A DNA stretch of 64,000 nt from Carnobacterium_A sp049673005 (GTDB lineage Bacteria > Bacillota > Bacilli > Lactobacillales > Carnobacteriaceae). A program made the position numbers and the translations under genes. The DNA lies in the NCBI RefSeq assembly GCF_049673005.1, contig NZ_JBATXB010000004.1, positions 1 to 64,000 on the forward strand, given 5' to 3'. The notes under the pieces are model-generated. The model had not been told where the DNA came from. It made no database searches and saw nothing but the letters and a program-made list of their open reading frames with translations. Shown here piece by piece: positions 42,952-52,729 of the stretch. Within the stretch, counting starts at the first letter, position 1, and each line of letters opens with the position of its first letter.

Positions 42952-44893
42952 AATGAAGAAAGTAACGCTCTTGGCTGAACAAACAGATAAAGACCTTCTT
43001 CTAAAAGCAGTACAGGAGCTACAAAAATTAGAATTACTTGACTTAACTACTTTAGAAGAATCAGCGCTTCTAGATTCTTATTCCAAAGAAAAACCCGCTG
43101 CTGAAAGAATGGAATATGAAGAACGTTTGAAAGATATTCAATATGCTCTATCTTATTTAAATCAAAATATTCCTAAAGCAGGAATGTTTGCAAAATTAAA
43201 AGCAGGTAGAGAAGAATATACTTTAGCAGAGTTAGAAGAATCAATTTCTGTTGCTCGGTTAAAAGAAATTTGCCAAGATGTTTCTGAAAAAGAAAAAGAG
43301 CTTATTCTTTTAGATCAAAAACAAAAGATGTTAAATGAAGAAGAATTCTTTTTACGTAAGTGGGAACCTTTAAATTTTAATCCTAATGACTTGACTAATT
43401 TTAAAGTTACTTCAGGACTTGTCGGAACAATTTCTTCAGGAAATGTATCAGAATTTAAAGAGGCGTTAAAAGAAACGGTTCCCAATTATGTTGACGAGAT
43501 TTTTCACTATAAGGACGAAGCTGCTTATCTGATTATTACTGCTAAAGAAAACCAAAAAATAATTGAAGAAGTATTAAACCAATACCAGTTTACTAAATTC
43601 TCTTATCCGTATAAAACATTGCCCAAAGATGAGTTGCAAAGAAATTTATCCGAAAACAAGGCATTACAAGAAAAAGAACAGAAACTCAAAAAATCTTTGT
43701 TACAATTTTCTCCTCAGTTAAAAGAATTACAATTAGGGGAAGAATATTATTATAATTTACATCAAAGAGAAATTGGTAAAGATCTTCTACTAAATGGCAA
43801 AAGCTTGTTTTTATTAAATGGTTGGTTAGAAGAAGGACAACTTTCTGATTTAAGTAAATTATTAGATGAACATGTTGGAGAAAAAAATTACGCTGTTATC
43901 TCAGAAGAAATTAAAATGAAAGATTTTGATAGTGTTCCAGTGGTTTTAAATAATAATAAATTTGTAGAACCTTTTGAAAGTATTACTGAAATGTATAGTT
44001 TACCAAAATATAATGACATTGATCCGACACCATTTATGATGCCTTTCTACTTAGTATTCTTTGGTATGATGAGTGCAGATGTAGGTTATGGCTTAATCCT
44101 TTTAATAGGAACTCTAGCTGCTCAGAAACTATTTAAACTTGAACGTGGAATGGCTAAATTTATTCGATTTTTTAATTTACTATCTTATTCTGTAATTGTT
44201 TGGGGTCTAATTTATGGAAGTTTTATGGGTTACGAATTGCCTATTCAGCTACTATCTACGACATCCGATGTTATAACAATATTAATTATTTCAGTTATCT
44301 TTGGTTTTGTTCAACTTATATATGGTCTGCTGATTAATAGTGGCGTTAAGTGGAGAAAACAAGAACGTGCCTCTAGTTACGTTGATGGTATGGCTTGGGT
44401 TGGAATTCTGTTAGGCATAGCTTTATTAGTATTAGGAATGATGGTCTTTGATAGTCCGATTCTTAATTTGGTTGCCTATATTTTAATTGGAGTAAATGTC
44501 GTTGGGATTATTTTCGTGACAATGGTTTCTTCAGAAAGCAAAGGTCTTGGTGCTGCGCTCGGATTCTATAATTTATATGGTGTAACCGGATATGTAGGAG
44601 ATTTAGTTAGTTATACTAGACTAATGGCATTAGGTATCTCAGGAGGAAGCATTGCAGCAGCGTTTAATATGATTGTTGATTTCCTTCCACCACTAGCTAA
44701 GTTTACTGTTGGAATAGTACTGTTTATCGCTTTACACTCTTTAAACATATTCTTAACGTATCTGAGTGCATATGTGCATACAGCAAGATTACAGTATGTT
44801 GAGTTTTTTGGTAAATTTTATGAAGGTGGCGGACATGCACTTAATCCGTTAAAAACTTTTGAAAAACATATTTATTTAAAGAAAAGACAGTAA
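42938..44893 (+). CDS. ntpI: V-type ATPase subunit I (a subunit)
   Basis: The 651-residue protein has a cytosolic N-terminal half with coiled coil (about 1-330) and a C-terminal membrane half with seven to eight helices (about 355-640). That half carries the conserved PFMMPFYLVFFGMMSADVGYG start and the GDLVSYTRLMALGIS segment with the key Arg that interacts with the rotor Glu. It forms the ion half-channels. ATG 42938 has AAGGAGGT upstream, inside the end of ntpF. Confidence 0.95.
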   Translation: MAIAKMKKVTLLAEQTDKDLLLKAVQELQKLELLDLTTLEESALLDSYSKEKPAAERMEYEERLKDIQYALSYLNQNIPKAGMFAKLKAGREEYTLAELEESISVARLKEICQDVSEKEKELILLDQKQKMLNEEEFFLRKWEPLNFNPNDLTNFKVTSGLVGTISSGNVSEFKEALKETVPNYVDEIFHYKDEAAYLIITAKENQKIIEEVLNQYQFTKFSYPYKTLPKDELQRNLSENKALQEKEQKLKKSLLQFSPQLKELQLGEEYYYNLHQREIGKDLLLNGKSLFLLNGWLEEGQLSDLSKLLDEHVGEKNYAVISEEIKMKDFDSVPVVLNNNKFVEPFESITEMYSLPKYNDIDPTPFMMPFYLVFFGMMSADVGYGLILLIGTLAAQKLFKLERGMAKFIRFFNLLSYSVIVWGLIYGSFMGYELPIQLLSTTSDVITILIISVIFGFVQLIYGLLINSGVKWRKQERASSYVDGMAWVGILLGIALLVLGMMVFDSPILNLVAYILIGVNVVGIIFVTMVSSESKGLGAALGFYNLYGVTGYVGDLVSYTRLMALGISGGSIAAAFNMIVDFLPPLAKFTVGIVLFIALHSLNIFLTYLSAYVHTARLQYVEFFGKFYEGGGHALNPLKTFEKHIYLKKRQ

Positions 44894-44935
44894 TAGTTAA
44901 AAAAAACTAAAACACAATAATGGAGGAATTTTATA

Positions 44936-45415
44936 ATGGGAAACTTACTAACATTTTTAACTGAAAACAACGGTGGTTTATTTTTTGCAGCAATGGGTAT
45001 TGGATTTGCAACAATCTTTTCAGGAATAGGTTCGGCTAAAGGTGTGGGTATGACTGGTGAAGCAGCTGCTGCATTGACAACAGAACAACCAGAAAAATTT
45101 GGACAAGCTTTGATTCTACAATTGCTACCAGGTACACAAGGATTATACGGATTCGTTATTGCGTTCTTAATTTACTTGAACACAGGTGCTGATACAACAG
45201 TAGCTCAAGGATTGTACTTGTTAATGGCTGCAATGCCTATTGCTTTTACTGGACTATTTTCAGGTATTGCTCAAGGACGAGTTGCTTCTGCTGGTATCCA
45301 AATTTTAGCTAAAAAACCAGAACATGCAACTAAAGGTATTATCTTTTCAGCGATGGTTGAAACTTATGCAATCTTAGGTTTCGTTATTTCATTCTTACTT
45401 GTACTAAACGTATAG
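44936..45415 (+). CDS. ntpK: V-type ATPase rotor-ring proteolipid (subunit K, c subunit)
   Basis: The 159-residue double-hairpin proteolipid has four transmembrane helices and two internal repeats (GIGSAKGVG and SGIAQGR halves). The known Na+ ligands of the E. hirae ring are all present: Leu and Thr-Gln in LLPGTQGLYG, Gln in SGIAQGR, and the carboxylate Glu in AMVETYAI. This predicts Na+ rather than H+ translocation. The ribosome site is TGGAGGA. Confidence 0.96.
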   Translation: MGNLLTFLTENNGGLFFAAMGIGFATIFSGIGSAKGVGMTGEAAAALTTEQPEKFGQALILQLLPGTQGLYGFVIAFLIYLNTGADTTVAQGLYLLMAAMPIAFTGLFSGIAQGRVASAGIQILAKKPEHATKGIIFSAMVETYAILGFVISFLLVLNV

Positions 45416-45468
45416 AAAATTAGTTAGTTTCTATAGTAAAAAGAAATTGTTAAGAATGGAGGGAAATC

Positions 45469-46050
45469 ATGTCAGATTTAAAGCTCATTACTGATCGTAT
45501 GATTGAGAAAAAGAAAGCTGAAATACAAGAAACAATACACCAAATTGAGCTAGAAGCAAAAGAAACAATTGCATTAGCCGAAGTTAAATTGGCAGAAGAG
45601 AAAGAAAAACAATTAAAATTAATTGATAATCGTTTAGCAGAAGATTTTGAAAAGAATAAAAACAGTTTAGAAAATCAAAAAAGAAACACGATATTAGCTG
45701 AAAAACAGTATTTTTTATCTAATATATTTGAAGACGCTCAAAAAACTATGGAGAATTGGAACGACTCTGAATTCCAAGAATTTTTATTGTCTGTTTTGGT
45801 ACAGTTTAGCTCGTTGGATACAATTGAATTGGTTCTCGGTGAACAATCTAGTACTAAAGTCTCTGAATCTTGGATTGTTAACGTTGTTCAAAAAAGCCTG
45901 CCTGTGACGCTATCTGCTGAAACAATTAATAGAAAAGCAGGTTTTATTATCAAAGATAGTACAGGTATCCAATACAATTATCTATTTGATTCATTAATTA
46001 CTGAAGTTAGAAGTCAGTTAATACCATCCGTTTCAAAAAAATTATTTTAA
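45469..46050 (+). CDS. ntpE: V-type ATPase subunit E
   Basis: The 193-residue peripheral-stalk subunit has a long charged N-terminal helix (about 1-85) that pairs with NtpF and a globular C-terminal domain (about 95-193) that binds the B/A head. No catalytic motif is expected. The start ATG has GGAGGGA upstream. Position between K and C matches the E. hirae order. Confidence 0.92.
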   Translation: MSDLKLITDRMIEKKKAEIQETIHQIELEAKETIALAEVKLAEEKEKQLKLIDNRLAEDFEKNKNSLENQKRNTILAEKQYFLSNIFEDAQKTMENWNDSEFQEFLLSVLVQFSSLDTIELVLGEQSSTKVSESWIVNVVQKSLPVTLSAETINRKAGFIIKDSTGIQYNYLFDSLITEVRSQLIPSVSKKLF

Positions 46051-46068
46051 TAAAAAGGGGGAGAATAA

Positions 46069-47073
46069 ATGAAGTCAACAGATTTTGCTGGGACTAATGC
46101 ACGCATTCGTGTTTTCGAAAGCAACCTCCTTAAGAATGATCAATTTGAGCGGATGCTACAGTCGCCTAATTTCGAGGAAGCACTGAGTGTATTAAAAGAT
46201 ACACCTTATCGCAATGATATCGAAGAATTAAAGAAAACAAAAAACTATGATGTGTTGCTTGTAAATGAATTAAAACGTATGTACGAAGAATTGTTTACGA
46301 TTAGTCCTGAGCCAGCTCTAATTGAGTTGTTTTCATTGCGCTATTCTTATCACAACTTGAAAGTCATGTTAAAAGAAAATTTAACTCAAAATGATTTTTC
46401 TGACATGCTTATACCGATTGGAAAAGAATCACTTTTATCGTTAAAACAAGCTGTAGAAACTGAAAAATCAGATGAATTAAATCAAGAATACCTGAATAGT
46501 ATTAAAGAAGTTAAGACAGATTATGAAGAATATCATAATGTGCAATCTATCGATATTATTTTAGATCGCCGTTATTTTACTCATTTAAAACATTTGGCAG
46601 AAAGTATTGGGAATCCAAAAGTGCTTGATTTGATTACAACGTTGGTAGATTTGAACAACTTATCTACATTATCTAGAGCAATCAAACAAGAACGATCTCA
46701 AAACTTTTTAACAACTATTTTATCTAGTTCAGGAAGTATTTCGAAAAAAGAGTTGATAGAACTTGGTACTGAAAATTTGGTTGATGCAGGGAAAAAGCTT
46801 GCTGATGGAAAATACCGTGAGATTATTTTGAACTCTATTGACCCAGAAACTCAAGAGCTTTCACCTGTAAAACTCGATTTACAAACAGATAATGCTTATA
46901 TGGAAAAAATGAAAGATGCTAAATTGGAAGTTTTTGGACCGATGCCTTTATTGGCTTATATTTACGCTAAAGAAAATGAAGTGAAAAATTTACGCTTAAT
47001 TTTAGTAGGCAAAGAAAACAGTCTTCCAATTAAAGAGATAAGAGAAAGGATGCGAATCATTTATGGCTTATAA
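46069..47073 (+). CDS. ntpC: V-type ATPase subunit C (d subunit)
   Basis: The 334-residue helical socket protein couples the central shaft to the rotor ring. It is recognisable by the N-terminal NARIRVFESNLL region, the central EEYHNVQSIDIILDRRYF block and the C-terminal AYIYAKENEVKNLRLIL block with RERMRIIYGL. It overlaps the following subunit gene by 11 bases. It is full length. Confidence 0.94.
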   Translation: MKSTDFAGTNARIRVFESNLLKNDQFERMLQSPNFEEALSVLKDTPYRNDIEELKKTKNYDVLLVNELKRMYEELFTISPEPALIELFSLRYSYHNLKVMLKENLTQNDFSDMLIPIGKESLLSLKQAVETEKSDELNQEYLNSIKEVKTDYEEYHNVQSIDIILDRRYFTHLKHLAESIGNPKVLDLITTLVDLNNLSTLSRAIKQERSQNFLTTILSSSGSISKKELIELGTENLVDAGKKLADGKYREIILNSIDPETQELSPVKLDLQTDNAYMEKMKDAKLEVFGPMPLLAYIYAKENEVKNLRLILVGKENSLPIKEIRERMRIIYGL

Positions 47074-47374
47074 AATTGGAGTAGTTGGCGATAAAGATTC
47101 CATTCTACCTTTTAAAATTCTAGGGTTTGATATTTTTTACGCATCTGAAGCTAAAGAAGCCAGACGTCTTGTTGACCGATTAGCTAAAGAAAATTATGGA
47201 ATTATTTATTTAACTGAACCATTAGGAAAATTAATACCTGAAACAATTGAACGATATGATCAAGTAGCTCAACCCGCTGTTATTTTAATACCCAATCATT
47301 TAGGATCATTGGATATTGGTAAAAATAGAATTCAACAAAATGTTGAAAAAGCAGTTGGACAAAATATTTTATAG
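47063..47374 (+). CDS. ntpG: V-type ATPase subunit F (NtpG)
   Basis: The 103-residue protein starts YKIGVVGDKDSILPFKILGFD, the typical subunit F opening, with a Rossmann-like core and YGIIYLTE and AVILIPN segments. It binds subunit D in the central shaft. ATG 47063 lies inside the end of ntpC with AAAGG upstream, so expression is coupled. Confidence 0.94.
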   Translation: MAYKIGVVGDKDSILPFKILGFDIFYASEAKEARRLVDRLAKENYGIIYLTEPLGKLIPETIERYDQVAQPAVILIPNHLGSLDIGKNRIQQNVEKAVGQNIL

Positions 47375-47386
47375 GAGGTTACCAGT

Positions 47387-49171
47387 TTGAACAAAGGAAG
47401 AATTGTGAGTGTCTCTGGACCATTGGTTACGGCTGAAGGAATGGAGCAAGCCAACATTCAAGATATTTGTAAAGTTGGTAAACTTGGATTAATAGGTGAA
47501 GTCATCGAAATGCGTAATGACATAGCTTCAATTCAAGTTTATGAAGAAACATCAATGATTGGACCCGGAGAACCAGTAGAGACTACTGGAGAAGCTTTAT
47601 CAGTTGAATTGGCTCCTGGAATGATTTCACAGATGTTTGACGGGATTCAACGCCCTTTAGATAAATTTATGAAAAAGACAGAAAGTAACTATTTAATTCG
47701 TGGTATTTCAATTGAACCATTGAGCCGTACAGATAAATGGGACTTTACACCAACTGTAGAAGTTGGAACTAAAGTAATTGCAGGAGATATTATTGGAACG
47801 GTTCCTGAGACCAAAGTTATCGTACACAAAATTATGGTTCCATATGGCGTTGAAGGAACGGTTACAAGCATTAAATATGGTAGTTTTGATATCAATGAGA
47901 CAATCTACACACTAGATACTGAAGATGGATTAAAAGAATTCACAATGATGCAAAAATGGCCAGTTAGAAAAAGTCGTCCAACGGCTAAGAAATTAAATCC
48001 AGTTGAGCCAATGATCACAGGACAACGTGTTATTGATACACTATTCCCTGTAGCAAAAGGTGGAGCGGCAGCAGTTCCTGGTCCTTTTGGTGCCGGTAAA
48101 ACAGTTGTTCAACACCAAATTGCTAAGTGGGCTGATGTTGATTTAGTAGTTTATGTTGGTTGTGGTGAACGTGGAAATGAAATGACTGACGTAATTAATG
48201 AGTTTCCAGAATTAGTAGATCCAAATACAGGCGAATCAATTATGGAACGTACAATCTTGATTGCGAATACCTCAAATATGCCTGTTGCGGCTCGTGAAGC
48301 TTCTATTTACACAGGTATTACAATTGCAGAGTATTTTAGAGATATGGGATATAGTGTCGCGATTATGGCTGACTCAACTTCACGTTGGGCTGAAGCACTT
48401 CGTGAAATGTCAGGTCGTCTAGAAGAGATGCCAGGAGATGAAGGGTATCCAGCTTACCTTGGTAGTCGAATTGCAGAATTTTATGAGCGTGCTGGTAAAG
48501 TGATTACAATCGGATCTGAAGGCCGTGGAGGAAGTATTACTGCGATTGGTGCAGTTTCGCCCCCAGGTGGAGATACATCAGAACCTGTAACACAAAATAC
48601 ATTGCGTGTAGCTAAAGTGTTTTGGAGTTTAGATAATTTATTAGCTCAAAAACGTCACTTCCCATCGATTAACTGGTTGTCTTCTTATTCATTGTATTCA
48701 TCTGAATTAGGAACATACATTGGCGAAGCATTGGGTAAAGATTGGACAGGTATGGTTAGAAGAACAATGACATTATTACAAGATGAATCTGAATTAGAAG
48801 AAATTGTTCGTTTAGTTGGTGTTGAATCTTTATCAGAAACTGACCGTTTAAAACTTGAAGTGGCTAAAATGATCCGTGAAGATTTCTTACAACAAAATGC
48901 TTTTGATGATGTTGATACGTATACATCAAGAGAAAAACAATATGAAATGCTTTCTACTATTCTTGATTTTGAAGATGAAGCTTTAGCAGGGATGAAACTA
49001 GGTTCTTATTTCAATGAAATTGTTAAAGGTACCGTTTCTGTTCGTGAAAGAATTGGACGTAGCAAATACATTCCAGAAGAAAAAATTGGAGAATTTGCAG
49101 TATTAAAAGAAGATATTAAAAATACTATCCATCAAATCGTTGAAGAAGGGGGAATGGACTCAGATGCTTAA
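47387..49171 (+). CDS. ntpA: V-type ATPase catalytic subunit A
   Basis: The 594-residue catalytic subunit hydrolyses ATP. It has the Walker A loop GPFGAGKTVV (about 231-240), the non-homologous insertion (about 115-195) typical of V/A-type A subunits, the VYVGCGERGNEMTD segment with the catalytic Glu, and MADSTSRWAEALREMSGRLEEMPGDEGYP. The start is TTG 47387, behind GGAGGT. It overlaps ntpB by 8 bases. Confidence 0.97.
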   Translation: MNKGRIVSVSGPLVTAEGMEQANIQDICKVGKLGLIGEVIEMRNDIASIQVYEETSMIGPGEPVETTGEALSVELAPGMISQMFDGIQRPLDKFMKKTESNYLIRGISIEPLSRTDKWDFTPTVEVGTKVIAGDIIGTVPETKVIVHKIMVPYGVEGTVTSIKYGSFDINETIYTLDTEDGLKEFTMMQKWPVRKSRPTAKKLNPVEPMITGQRVIDTLFPVAKGGAAAVPGPFGAGKTVVQHQIAKWADVDLVVYVGCGERGNEMTDVINEFPELVDPNTGESIMERTILIANTSNMPVAAREASIYTGITIAEYFRDMGYSVAIMADSTSRWAEALREMSGRLEEMPGDEGYPAYLGSRIAEFYERAGKVITIGSEGRGGSITAIGAVSPPGGDTSEPVTQNTLRVAKVFWSLDNLLAQKRHFPSINWLSSYSLYSSELGTYIGEALGKDWTGMVRRTMTLLQDESELEEIVRLVGVESLSETDRLKLEVAKMIREDFLQQNAFDDVDTYTSREKQYEMLSTILDFEDEALAGMKLGSYFNEIVKGTVSVRERIGRSKYIPEEKIGEFAVLKEDIKNTIHQIVEEGGMDSDA

Positions 49172-50540
49172 AGAATACAAAACAGTAACAGAAGTTGTCG
49201 GCCCCTTAATGGCAGTTGAAGGTGTAGAAGGCGTTAAATTTGATGAATTAGTTGATATTCAAATGCAAAACGGTGAAAAAAGACGTGGACAAGTTCTAGA
49301 GATTAATGGCGATAAAGCGATGGTTCAAATCTTTGAAGGCTCAAGTGGAATAAACTTGAAAGATACAAAAGTTCGTTTCTTAGGTAGACCTTTATCGTTA
49401 GACGTTTCAGAAGACATGGTTGGTCGAGTTTTTGATGGAATGGGAAGAATCAATGATAATGGTCCTGAATTAATTCCTGAAAAATCACTAGATGTAAATG
49501 GTGAAGCAATCAATCCGATGGCTCGCGATTATCCAGATGAATTTATTCAAACGGGTATTTCTTCAATTGATCATTTAAATACACTAGTAAGAGGTCAAAA
49601 ATTGCCTGTGTTTTCAGGGTCAGGACTGCCACATAAAGAACTAGCAGCTCAGATCGCTAGACAAGCAGCTGTTTTAAATTCTGATGAGGATTTTGCTATC
49701 GTATTTGCTGCGATTGGTATTACTTTTGAAGAAGCTGAATTTTTTATGGAAGACTTCCGTAAAACTGGAGCGATTGATCACTCAGTCATGTTCATTAACT
49801 TAGCAGATGATCCTGCTATAGAACGTATTGCAACACCAAAAATGGCACTAACTGCAGCAGAATATTTAGCTTACGAGAAAGATATGCATGTTCTTGTTAT
49901 TATGACAGATATGACTAACTACTGTGAAGCTCTAAGAGAGATATCTGCAGCGAGACGTGAAGTACCCGGAAGACGTGGATACCCAGGTTACTTGTATACA
50001 AACCTTGCAACATTGTTTGAACGTGCAGGACGTCTAGTAGGTGGAAAAGGTTCTGTTACACAAATTCCAATACTAACAATGCCTGAGGATGATATTACTC
50101 ACCCAATACCAGATTTAACGGGATATATTACTGAAGGACAGATTATTTTATCAAGAGATTTGTTTAACAGTGGAATCCAGCCTCCAATTGATGTACTTCC
50201 GTCATTGTCTCGTCTGAAAGACAAAGGTACAGGAGAAGGAAAAACAAGAAAAGATCACGCTGCAACAATGAATCAATTATTTGCTGCTTACGCTGAAGGT
50301 AAACAAGCGAAAGAATTAGCAGTCGTTTTAGGAGAATCTGCTCTTTCTGAGACAGATAAAATGTTTGCTGAATTTGGTGAACGTTTTGAAAAGGAATATG
50401 TAAACCAAGGGAACTATACAAACCGTACGATTGAAGAATCATTAGATCTGGCTTGGGAATTACTAGCTATCTTACCAAGAACAGAATTAAAACGAATCAA
50501 AGATGATATGTTAGACGAATACCTGCCGAAAGGGGAATGA
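49164..50540 (+). CDS. ntpB: V-type ATPase non-catalytic subunit B
   Basis: A 458-residue subunit, the same length as E. hirae NtpB, alternating with A in the head hexamer. It lacks a functional Walker A (FSGSGLPHKELA in its place), as is usual, but keeps the Arg finger region near DLTGYITEGQI and SLSRL. ATG 49164 is chosen because an earlier ATG at 49140 would add eight residues inside ntpA; a GAAGGGGG site lies upstream. Confidence 0.96.
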   Translation: MLKEYKTVTEVVGPLMAVEGVEGVKFDELVDIQMQNGEKRRGQVLEINGDKAMVQIFEGSSGINLKDTKVRFLGRPLSLDVSEDMVGRVFDGMGRINDNGPELIPEKSLDVNGEAINPMARDYPDEFIQTGISSIDHLNTLVRGQKLPVFSGSGLPHKELAAQIARQAAVLNSDEDFAIVFAAIGITFEEAEFFMEDFRKTGAIDHSVMFINLADDPAIERIATPKMALTAAEYLAYEKDMHVLVIMTDMTNYCEALREISAARREVPGRRGYPGYLYTNLATLFERAGRLVGGKGSVTQIPILTMPEDDITHPIPDLTGYITEGQIILSRDLFNSGIQPPIDVLPSLSRLKDKGTGEGKTRKDHAATMNQLFAAYAEGKQAKELAVVLGESALSETDKMFAEFGERFEKEYVNQGNYTNRTIEESLDLAWELLAILPRTELKRIKDDMLDEYLPKGE

Positions 50541-50546
50541 GTCTAA

Positions 50547-51173
50547 ATGGCAAAGTTAAACGTTAACCCTACAAGAATGGAATTAACCATTTTAAAACAA
50601 CGGTTAAGCACAGCAACTCGTGGTCATAAGTTATTGAAAGATAAACAAGATGAGTTGATGCGTCAATTCATTACTTTAATCAGAAAAAACAATGAATTGC
50701 GTTCAATAGTTGAGGAGAAATTAACTAGTGCTATGCAATCATTTGTAATGGCTAAGGCTTTATTAAACGAAAATTTTATTGAAGAGTTGGTAGCTATACC
50801 GCCACGTTCAGTTGAATTAGAAATGTATCAAAAAAATATTATGAGTGTTTCAGTACCTGTTATGAATTTCGGATACGATGAAAGTCAAGATACGAATGAA
50901 TTAAGGTATGGTTACTTGAATTCAAATAGTGAACTGGATACATCAATTGAAAAAATGTCAGCAGTAATGGCTGAACTACTTGAACTTTCTGAAATTGAAA
51001 AAACATGTCAATTGATGGCAGATGAAATTGAGAAAACGCGTCGTCGTGTCAATGCTTTAGAGTATATGACAATACCTCAGTTAGAAGAAACTATTTATTT
51101 CATTCAAATGAAACTAGATGAAAATGAAAGAGCCAATATAACCCGATTAATGAAAGTTAAAGATATGGGTTAA
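50547..51173 (+). CDS. ntpD: V-type ATPase subunit D
   Basis: The 208-residue central shaft protein has two long antiparallel helices, opened by NVNPTRMELTILKQRL and closed by RRRVNALEYMTIPQLEETI, as in all V/A-type D subunits. It rotates inside the A3B3 head with subunit F. Last gene of the operon; the ntpH and ntpJ genes of E. hirae are not present downstream, where a terminator and unrelated genes follow. Confidence 0.95.
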   Translation: MAKLNVNPTRMELTILKQRLSTATRGHKLLKDKQDELMRQFITLIRKNNELRSIVEEKLTSAMQSFVMAKALLNENFIEELVAIPPRSVELEMYQKNIMSVSVPVMNFGYDESQDTNELRYGYLNSNSELDTSIEKMSAVMAELLELSEIEKTCQLMADEIEKTRRRVNALEYMTIPQLEETIYFIQMKLDENERANITRLMKVKDMG

Positions 51174-51201
51174 TTTTCTGAAATTTTTATAATAGATTAT
51201 C

Positions 51202-51247
51202 AAAAAAGTAGTGTGAACAATTTTATTTGTTCACACTACTTTTTTTA
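51202..51247. terminator. Terminator of the V-ATPase operon
   Basis: AGTAGTGTGAACAA (51207-51220) pairs perfectly with TTGTTCACACTACT (51227-51240), extended by A-run/T-run pairing. It is strong and near-symmetric. Confidence 0.93.
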
Positions 51248-51423
51248 TTTTCTTTGAGAGCCCTTCTCAAATTTCATAAATACACTAACATCATAGTATA
51301 AATAATTGAAAAATAAAGAAATGCATACACCATTTGTGTTTTTTATGGTACACTAAAAGACAAATGCTTATTACTAGTTGTTAATGAAACTTGATTAATT
51401 TTTTTATGTGAGGTGTAGAAACG

Positions 51424-51645
51424 ATGGCTCAGAGTTTTTCATACGAAATAATGGAAGAAATGGCTGTACTGTCAAAAAATAATAAAGGTTGGCAGAAAGA
51501 ATTAAATTTAGTGAGTTGGAATGGCAATCAACCCAAATTTGATATTCGAGATTGGGCACCAAATCATGAAAAGATGGGAAAAGGTTTAACATTATCAAAT
51601 GAAGAGATGGAGACTCTAAAAAAATTCTTATTAACTCTCGATTAA
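51424..51645 (+). CDS. YdbC/PC4-like single-stranded DNA-binding protein
   Basis: The 73-residue protein matches the YdbC family, whose lactococcal member has a PC4 (transcription coactivator p15) fold and binds single-stranded DNA. The conserved KGWQKELNLVSWNGNQPKFD strand region and WAPNHEKMGKGLTL helix start are present. An extended -10 (TGGTACACT) lies about 75 bases upstream. It is monocistronic or leads the gmk cluster. Confidence 0.85.
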   Translation: MAQSFSYEIMEEMAVLSKNNKGWQKELNLVSWNGNQPKFDIRDWAPNHEKMGKGLTLSNEEMETLKKFLLTLD

Positions 51646-51700
51646 AACAATTTGATAAAAAAGAATAAACTTATTTTTTTAGAATGGAAAGGATTTTGAC

Positions 51701-52315
51701 ATGATAGATCGTGGACTTTTAATTGTTCTTTCAGGACCCTCAGGTGTCGGAAAAGGAACTGTGAGGAAAGCTATTTTTGAGCAAGAAGAAAATAACTTAG
51801 AATATTCTATTTCAATGACTACTCGTAAAGCAAGAGCAGGAGAAATAGATGGAAGTGATTATTTTTTTAGAACAAAAGAACAATTTGAAGATTTAATCAA
51901 AAAAGACGGTTTATTAGAATACGCAGAATACGTTGGAAATTATTACGGAACACCTTTAGAGTATGTAAATCAAACTCTTGCGAGTGGAAAAGATGTATTT
52001 TTAGAGATAGAAGTTCAGGGTGCTTTACAGGTGCGAGAAAAAATGCCTGAAGGGATCTTTATTTTCTTAACTCCACCAGGACTAAAGGAATTAAAATCAC
52101 GTATAGTAGGCAGAGGAACAGATGAATCAAGTGTTATAGAGAGTCGTATGGAAAAAGCTATTGAAGAAATCAATTTGATGCAGCACTATGATTATGCGGT
52201 TGAAAATGATAAAGTAGAAAATGCTGTTATTAAAATTAAAAATATTGTTGAATGTGAACATTTAAAAGTATCACGTGTAGTTCATCGATATAAAAAAATG
52301 ATTGAGGAGTTGTAA
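51701..52315 (+). CDS. gmk: Guanylate kinase
   Basis: The 204-residue nucleotide kinase (GMP + ATP to GDP + ADP) has the P-loop LSGPSGVGKGTV (about 9-20), the GMP-binding STTRKAR-like SMTTRKARAGEIDG block, YAEYVGNYYGTP and a GRGTDE lid. The ribosome site is GGAAAGGA. It heads the conserved gmk-rpoZ-coaBC-priA order; rpoZ starts five bases later. Confidence 0.96.
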   Translation: MIDRGLLIVLSGPSGVGKGTVRKAIFEQEENNLEYSISMTTRKARAGEIDGSDYFFRTKEQFEDLIKKDGLLEYAEYVGNYYGTPLEYVNQTLASGKDVFLEIEVQGALQVREKMPEGIFIFLTPPGLKELKSRIVGRGTDESSVIESRMEKAIEEINLMQHYDYAVENDKVENAVIKIKNIVECEHLKVSRVVHRYKKMIEEL

Positions 52316-52320
52316 AAGTT

Positions 52321-52536
52321 ATGATGTTATTGCCATCTATTGATAGTTTATTAGAAAAAATTGATTCAAAATATTCATTAGTTATTTTAGCAAGTAAACG
52401 TGCACATGAGTTGGAAGCTAAAGCAATGCCTATGTTAGAAAATTACCAATCGCACAAAAACGTGGGACGTGCACTAGAAGAAATTGATGCAGGTGATTTA
52501 GTTATCGATCCTACTACAGTTGGACCTACAGAGTAA
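52321..52536 (+). CDS. rpoZ: RNA polymerase omega subunit
   Basis: The 71-residue small RNA polymerase subunit has the omega core LLEKIDSKYSLVILASKRAHELE and a VGRALEEIDAGDL block. It stabilises the beta' subunit. Two adjacent ATG codons (52321 and 52324) are possible starts; GAGGAG lies 12 bases before the first. Followed by a terminator. Confidence 0.93.
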   Translation: MMLLPSIDSLLEKIDSKYSLVILASKRAHELEAKAMPMLENYQSHKNVGRALEEIDAGDLVIDPTTVGPTE

Positions 52537-52568
52537 CTTTTTTTAATGGTTAATAATTTTCCATATGT

Positions 52569-52608
52569 GCTCCAAAATAGGTGTTTACCTGTTTTTGGAG
52601 CTTTTTTA
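52569..52608 (+). terminator. Rho-independent terminator after rpoZ
   Basis: GCTCCAAAA (52569-52577) pairs with TTTTGGAGC (52593-52601), with inner AGGT/ACCT (52579-52582 with 52587-52590), followed by six T. Two TATAAT boxes at 52678-52683 and 52688-52693 lie before coaBC as possible promoters. Confidence 0.88.
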
Positions 52609-52729
52609 TTTTAAGTAGAGTAAGAAAAAGGATGAATTATAAGGTTCACAAGACAAATGCACCATTTTTTAGTAAACTATAATAAGGTATAATTATCGTA
52701 TTGCTCTATTTTGAAGGAGGCTAGGCGGG

